Source: Actinomycetota bacterium (GTDB lineage Bacteria; Actinomycetota; Acidimicrobiia; Acidimicrobiales; CADCSY01). Taken from it: DNA of 8,606 bases. The stretch covers positions 1-8,606 of the forward strand of contig JAHWJR010000073.1 in NCBI GenBank assembly GCA_019348335.1, read 5' to 3'. The position numbers were made by a program, and so were the translations under genes. The notes under the pieces were generated by a model. That model was not told the origin of the DNA. It was given only the letters and a program-made list of their open reading frames with translations, and ran no database searches. This document shows positions 6,330 to 8,606 of this stretch, in pieces; within the stretch, counting starts at the first letter, position 1, and the number at the start of each line of letters is the position of its first letter.

Positions 6330-6592
6330 CCACCATGCTCACAACAATGTCGGTGCTCGTTGCCTGGACCCTGCTGGGAGTCGTCTTCGTCGGGCTCTTC
6401 CTCATGGTGAAGTCGCTCCAGAGCATCCGCCACTGGCTGGAGAAGACGACTGTGGGGGTGCGCGCCGTCGAGCACCAGACCAGGGACCTTGCGGCGAGGG
6501 GCGCCGTCTTGACCGCCTCGCTTCATGAGGCGATCGAAGCACTGCACGCGGCGTCCGGGCGGCGGCAACAGCCAGACCGGCCCGTGGGTTAG
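6326..6592 (+). CDS. Small single-pass membrane protein 4 of the hydrogenase cluster
   Basis: The product is 88 residues: a membrane helix at about 8-28 (VLVAWTLLGVVFVGLFLMV), a basic-rich junction KSLQSIRHWLEK and a predicted helical tail with heptad-like spacing up to about residue 76. The end is Arg/Gln-rich. The GTG start shares GTGA with the previous stop; ATG 6335 is an alternative that keeps the whole helix. It ends 9 nt before the hydrogenase small-subunit start, making it the closest partner gene. Function is unknown; a tether or quinone-channel component is inferred. Confidence 0.75.
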   Translation: MTTMLTTMSVLVAWTLLGVVFVGLFLMVKSLQSIRHWLEKTTVGVRAVEHQTRDLAARGAVLTASLHEAIEALHAASGRRQQPDRPVG

Positions 6593-6601
6593 GAAAGACG
6601 T

Positions 6602-8059
6602 ATGGAGAACATGATCTCGGTGCCGATGAAGGCCCGGGTGGACGTGCCGTTGGAAGGTGAGATCAGCCGCTCGCTCCCGGACCAGATGGGCAACGTGGCC
6701 GGTGCGCACAGCGCTGAGCTCCACCAGCGGCTGCTCGAGACCGGCGGGCGCATGGACTCGATGGGTCCGCTCAAGAAGGTGTACGTCTTTTGGTTGCCCG
6801 GCATGAGCTGCGACGGCTGCAGCGTCTCGACCATCGGCGCCACCGAGCCCTCGATCGAGGAGCTGCTGACCGGCGCGCTGCCCGGAGTGCCGGTGATGAT
6901 CCTGCACCACTACCAGTTCCAGATGGAGTCGGGCGACCACTTCACCCACCTGCTGGAGCAGGCCGACGCCGGTGCCCTCGACGCTCCCTACATCATCGTC
7001 TACGAGGGTTCCATACCTGACGAGAACCTTACCGTCGGCGCGGAGCCGTGGGCCGCCAAGGGCTCCTTGCCGACCTGGGCACCGGCCGACCAACGCCAGC
7101 GCAGGTCGACGTCGGAGTGGGTGCGACGCCTGGCGCCGGAAGCAGCGGTCACCATTGCCATCGGGACCTGCGCCACCTGGGGCGGGATCCCGGCCTCGCT
7201 CGGGAACCCCACTGGGGCGATCAGCATGATGGACTTCCTCGGCAAGGACTACCGCAGCGCGCTCGGCCTGCCCGTGGTCAACGTCCCCGGCTGCCCCCCC
7301 ATCGGCGACGACTTCACCGAGACCGTGACCCTGTTGCTGAAGTACATGAACGGGCAAGGGCCGCTGCCGGACTTCGACGAGCTTGGCCGCCCGGCATGGC
7401 AGTTCGGCGACACCGTGCACCTGCACTGCCCGCGGGGGGCGTGGTACGAGGAGGGCAACTTCGCCCGCGAGTTCGGTGGCAAGGAGTGCTTGGCCGAGAT
7501 CGGCTGCTGGGGCCCGGTGGTCAACTGCCACATCACCGAGCGCGGGTTCATCAACGGCAAGGGCGGCTGCATGGTGGCGGGAGGGGCGTGCATCGGCTGC
7601 ATGTCGCCTGGCTTCCCCGACAAGTTCACACCCTTCTACAAGCGTCCGCCCCAGACCACGCCGGCAACGACGCTGTCGCGCATGCACGGAGCGCTGACCA
7701 AGCCGCTGCGGCGCACCACCCAGCTCGAGCGCAACCGCGAGCCCCGCTGGAAGAGCGACGCCACGAGCGGCTGGGCGCCGCAGTACGACAACGTCACGCT
7801 GTTCCACCGCTCGTTCGAGTACTTCTACACGCGCATCCAGTACTTCCGCTCGGAGCTCCCGGGGCGCAACGAGAAGGACGAGGAGAAGTACGCCAGCGGC
7901 TACGTCGTCCCGCCGGAAGCGGCCTACGGCAAGCACTACGCCCAGTGGCTGCCGGAACGGAGAGCCGAAGAAGCGCGCAAGCGAGGCACGTACCAGCGGC
8001 CGGGCCTTTCGCCACAGGCCGACGGGTTCGAGACCCCCGTCCAAGACGACCAGGAGTAG
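6602..8059 (+). CDS. [NiFe]-hydrogenase small (electron-transfer) subunit, cytoplasmic, group 1l-like or 1h-related
   Basis: This 485-residue subunit would pass electrons from the NiFe site through three Fe-S clusters. Proximal cluster ligands: Cys70 and Cys73 (GMSCDGC), Cys190 (GTCATWGG) and Cys231 (PGCPPIGDD). Distal: His273, Cys276, Cys296, Cys302. Medial: Cys309, Cys323, Cys330, Cys333. Cys323 sits seven residues before Cys330, where [3Fe-4S] enzymes have proline, so the medial cluster is probably [4Fe-4S]. There is no twin-arginine signal and no C-terminal membrane helix, so the subunit is expected in the cytoplasm. There is a 60-residue N-terminal extension and a charged C-terminal extension of about 150 residues after the last cluster ligand. 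AGGA lies 7 nt before the ATG. It is downstream of four small membrane genes and 6 nt before the large subunit. The family is certain; subgroup 1l versus another 1h relative is tentative. Confidence 0.95.
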   Translation: MENMISVPMKARVDVPLEGEISRSLPDQMGNVAGAHSAELHQRLLETGGRMDSMGPLKKVYVFWLPGMSCDGCSVSTIGATEPSIEELLTGALPGVPVMILHHYQFQMESGDHFTHLLEQADAGALDAPYIIVYEGSIPDENLTVGAEPWAAKGSLPTWAPADQRQRRSTSEWVRRLAPEAAVTIAIGTCATWGGIPASLGNPTGAISMMDFLGKDYRSALGLPVVNVPGCPPIGDDFTETVTLLLKYMNGQGPLPDFDELGRPAWQFGDTVHLHCPRGAWYEEGNFAREFGGKECLAEIGCWGPVVNCHITERGFINGKGGCMVAGGACIGCMSPGFPDKFTPFYKRPPQTTPATTLSRMHGALTKPLRRTTQLERNREPRWKSDATSGWAPQYDNVTLFHRSFEYFYTRIQYFRSELPGRNEKDEEKYASGYVVPPEAAYGKHYAQWLPERRAEEARKRGTYQRPGLSPQADGFETPVQDDQE

Positions 8060-8065
8060 CACCCG

Positions 8066-8606
8066 ATGTGCTTTCAGAACTTGCCGATCGAGTTCGACGC
8101 CGAGGGCAATGCTCGGCTCAAGCCGGGCGTGGGCGATCCGTACGCCTACCAGACCCGTGACCTCGATCGATCGAAGGTTGAGAAGCTCGTGGCGAGCAAC
8201 GGCCACGTCAAGGACATCAACCTCGACCCCGTCACCCGGGTCGCGGGGGCGCTGTCGTTCCACACCGTGGTCGACCTCGAGGCCGGCAAGTGCTTGGAAG
8301 CGCACTCGATCGGCACGCTCTTTCGCGGCTACGAGGTGATCCTCAAAGGCCGAGACCCTCGGGATGCGATGTTCATCTCCAGCCGGGTCTGCGGGGTCTG
8401 CGGCGGTGTCCACTCGGTGGCCTCGTCGCTGGCCATGGAGATGGCCTTCGGGATCGGGGTACCCCCCATGGGCGGCGCCCTGCGAAACATTCAGCTGGCG
8501 CTCGACTTCCAGGTCGACAACCCGGTCCATCTCTATCTGCTCGCCGGGCCTGACTACTCCCAGGTCGTGATCGAGCGGACGAACCCATCGCTGTGGGAGG
8601 CGGCGA
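8066..8606 (+). CDS. [NiFe]-hydrogenase large (catalytic) subunit, N-terminal part only
   Basis: The frame is open to the window end, giving 180 residues of a subunit that normally exceeds 500. The NiFe-binding L1 motif is present: RVCGVCGGVH (107-116), with Cys109 and Cys112 as the first two active-site ligands. Upstream is the L0-type segment LDPVTRVAGALSFH (53-66), then LFRGYEVILKGRDPRDAMFISS. In standard enzymes L0 reads DPxTRIEGH; here the Glu is Ala60 and the His is Ala62. The C-terminal Cys pair and the maturation protease site lie outside the window. ATG follows AGGAG by 9 nt and lies 6 nt after the small-subunit stop. It pairs with the small subunit to oxidise H2. Its L1 lacks the GDNH ending typical of group 1h. 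Confidence 0.95.
   Translation, partial: MCFQNLPIEFDAEGNARLKPGVGDPYAYQTRDLDRSKVEKLVASNGHVKDINLDPVTRVAGALSFHTVVDLEAGKCLEAHSIGTLFRGYEVILKGRDPRDAMFISSRVCGVCGGVHSVASSLAMEMAFGIGVPPMGGALRNIQLALDFQVDNPVHLYLLAGPDYSQVVIERTNPSLWEAA

Noticed and set aside
6602..6790. Tat signal peptide on the hydrogenase small subunit.
   Set aside because: The N-terminus has no twin-arginine motif and no hydrophobic stretch before the first cluster ligands.
6317..8530. A 737-codon open frame on the minus strand antisense to the small membrane genes and the hydrogenase.
   Set aside because: It is antisense to well-supported hydrogenase motifs. Its protein is Arg/His/Val/Gly-rich with no domain, as expected for a shadow frame in GC-rich DNA.

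Overview
The window is GC-rich, uses many GTG starts and has tightly overlapped genes. It carries an ECF sigma factor with a small zinc-finger anti-sigma, a type III polyketide synthase and an aerobic-type [NiFe] hydrogenase. This fits an actinobacterium, probably a soil or uncultured lineage; no rRNA or marker gene is present to fix the taxon.

Left half (47-4056, all minus strand, transcribed right to left): a compact five-gene operon. In order of transcription it holds a four-helix membrane protein, a UbiG/Coq3-like SAM methyltransferase, an acyl-CoA-dehydrogenase-fold flavoprotein that lacks the usual catalytic glutamate, a type III polyketide synthase with an intact Cys-His-Asn triad, and a START/SRPBCC lipid-binding-type protein. 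The spacings (21 nt gap, 4 nt overlap, 7 nt overlap, 76 nt gap) imply co-transcription. The set reads like a small factory for a methylated, possibly hydroxylated alkyl-phenolic or quinone lipid.

Middle (4057-5453): a divergent intergenic region with strong dyad symmetries, then an ECF sigma factor and its overlapping zf-HC2 anti-sigma on the plus strand, followed by a gap of about 130-150 nt.

Right half (5454-8606, plus strand): four consecutive very small genes, each encoding one N-terminal membrane helix followed by a cytoplasmic helical tail, coupled by overlaps or 1-9 nt gaps. They run directly into the [NiFe]-hydrogenase small subunit and the start of the large subunit, which is cut by the window end. 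The hydrogenase has no Tat signal and no membrane helix of its own, so the four small proteins are good candidates for a membrane tether or quinone-access module. The hydrogenase motifs differ from the classical high-affinity group 1h enzyme and fit better with a related branch such as group 1l. The large subunit has alanine where most [NiFe] hydrogenases have the proton-gate glutamate.

Working hypothesis (inference): a sigma/anti-sigma pair sits between a polyketide-lipid operon whose product may be a redox-active quinone and a membrane-tethered uptake hydrogenase that would need a quinone acceptor. The linkage may be functional.
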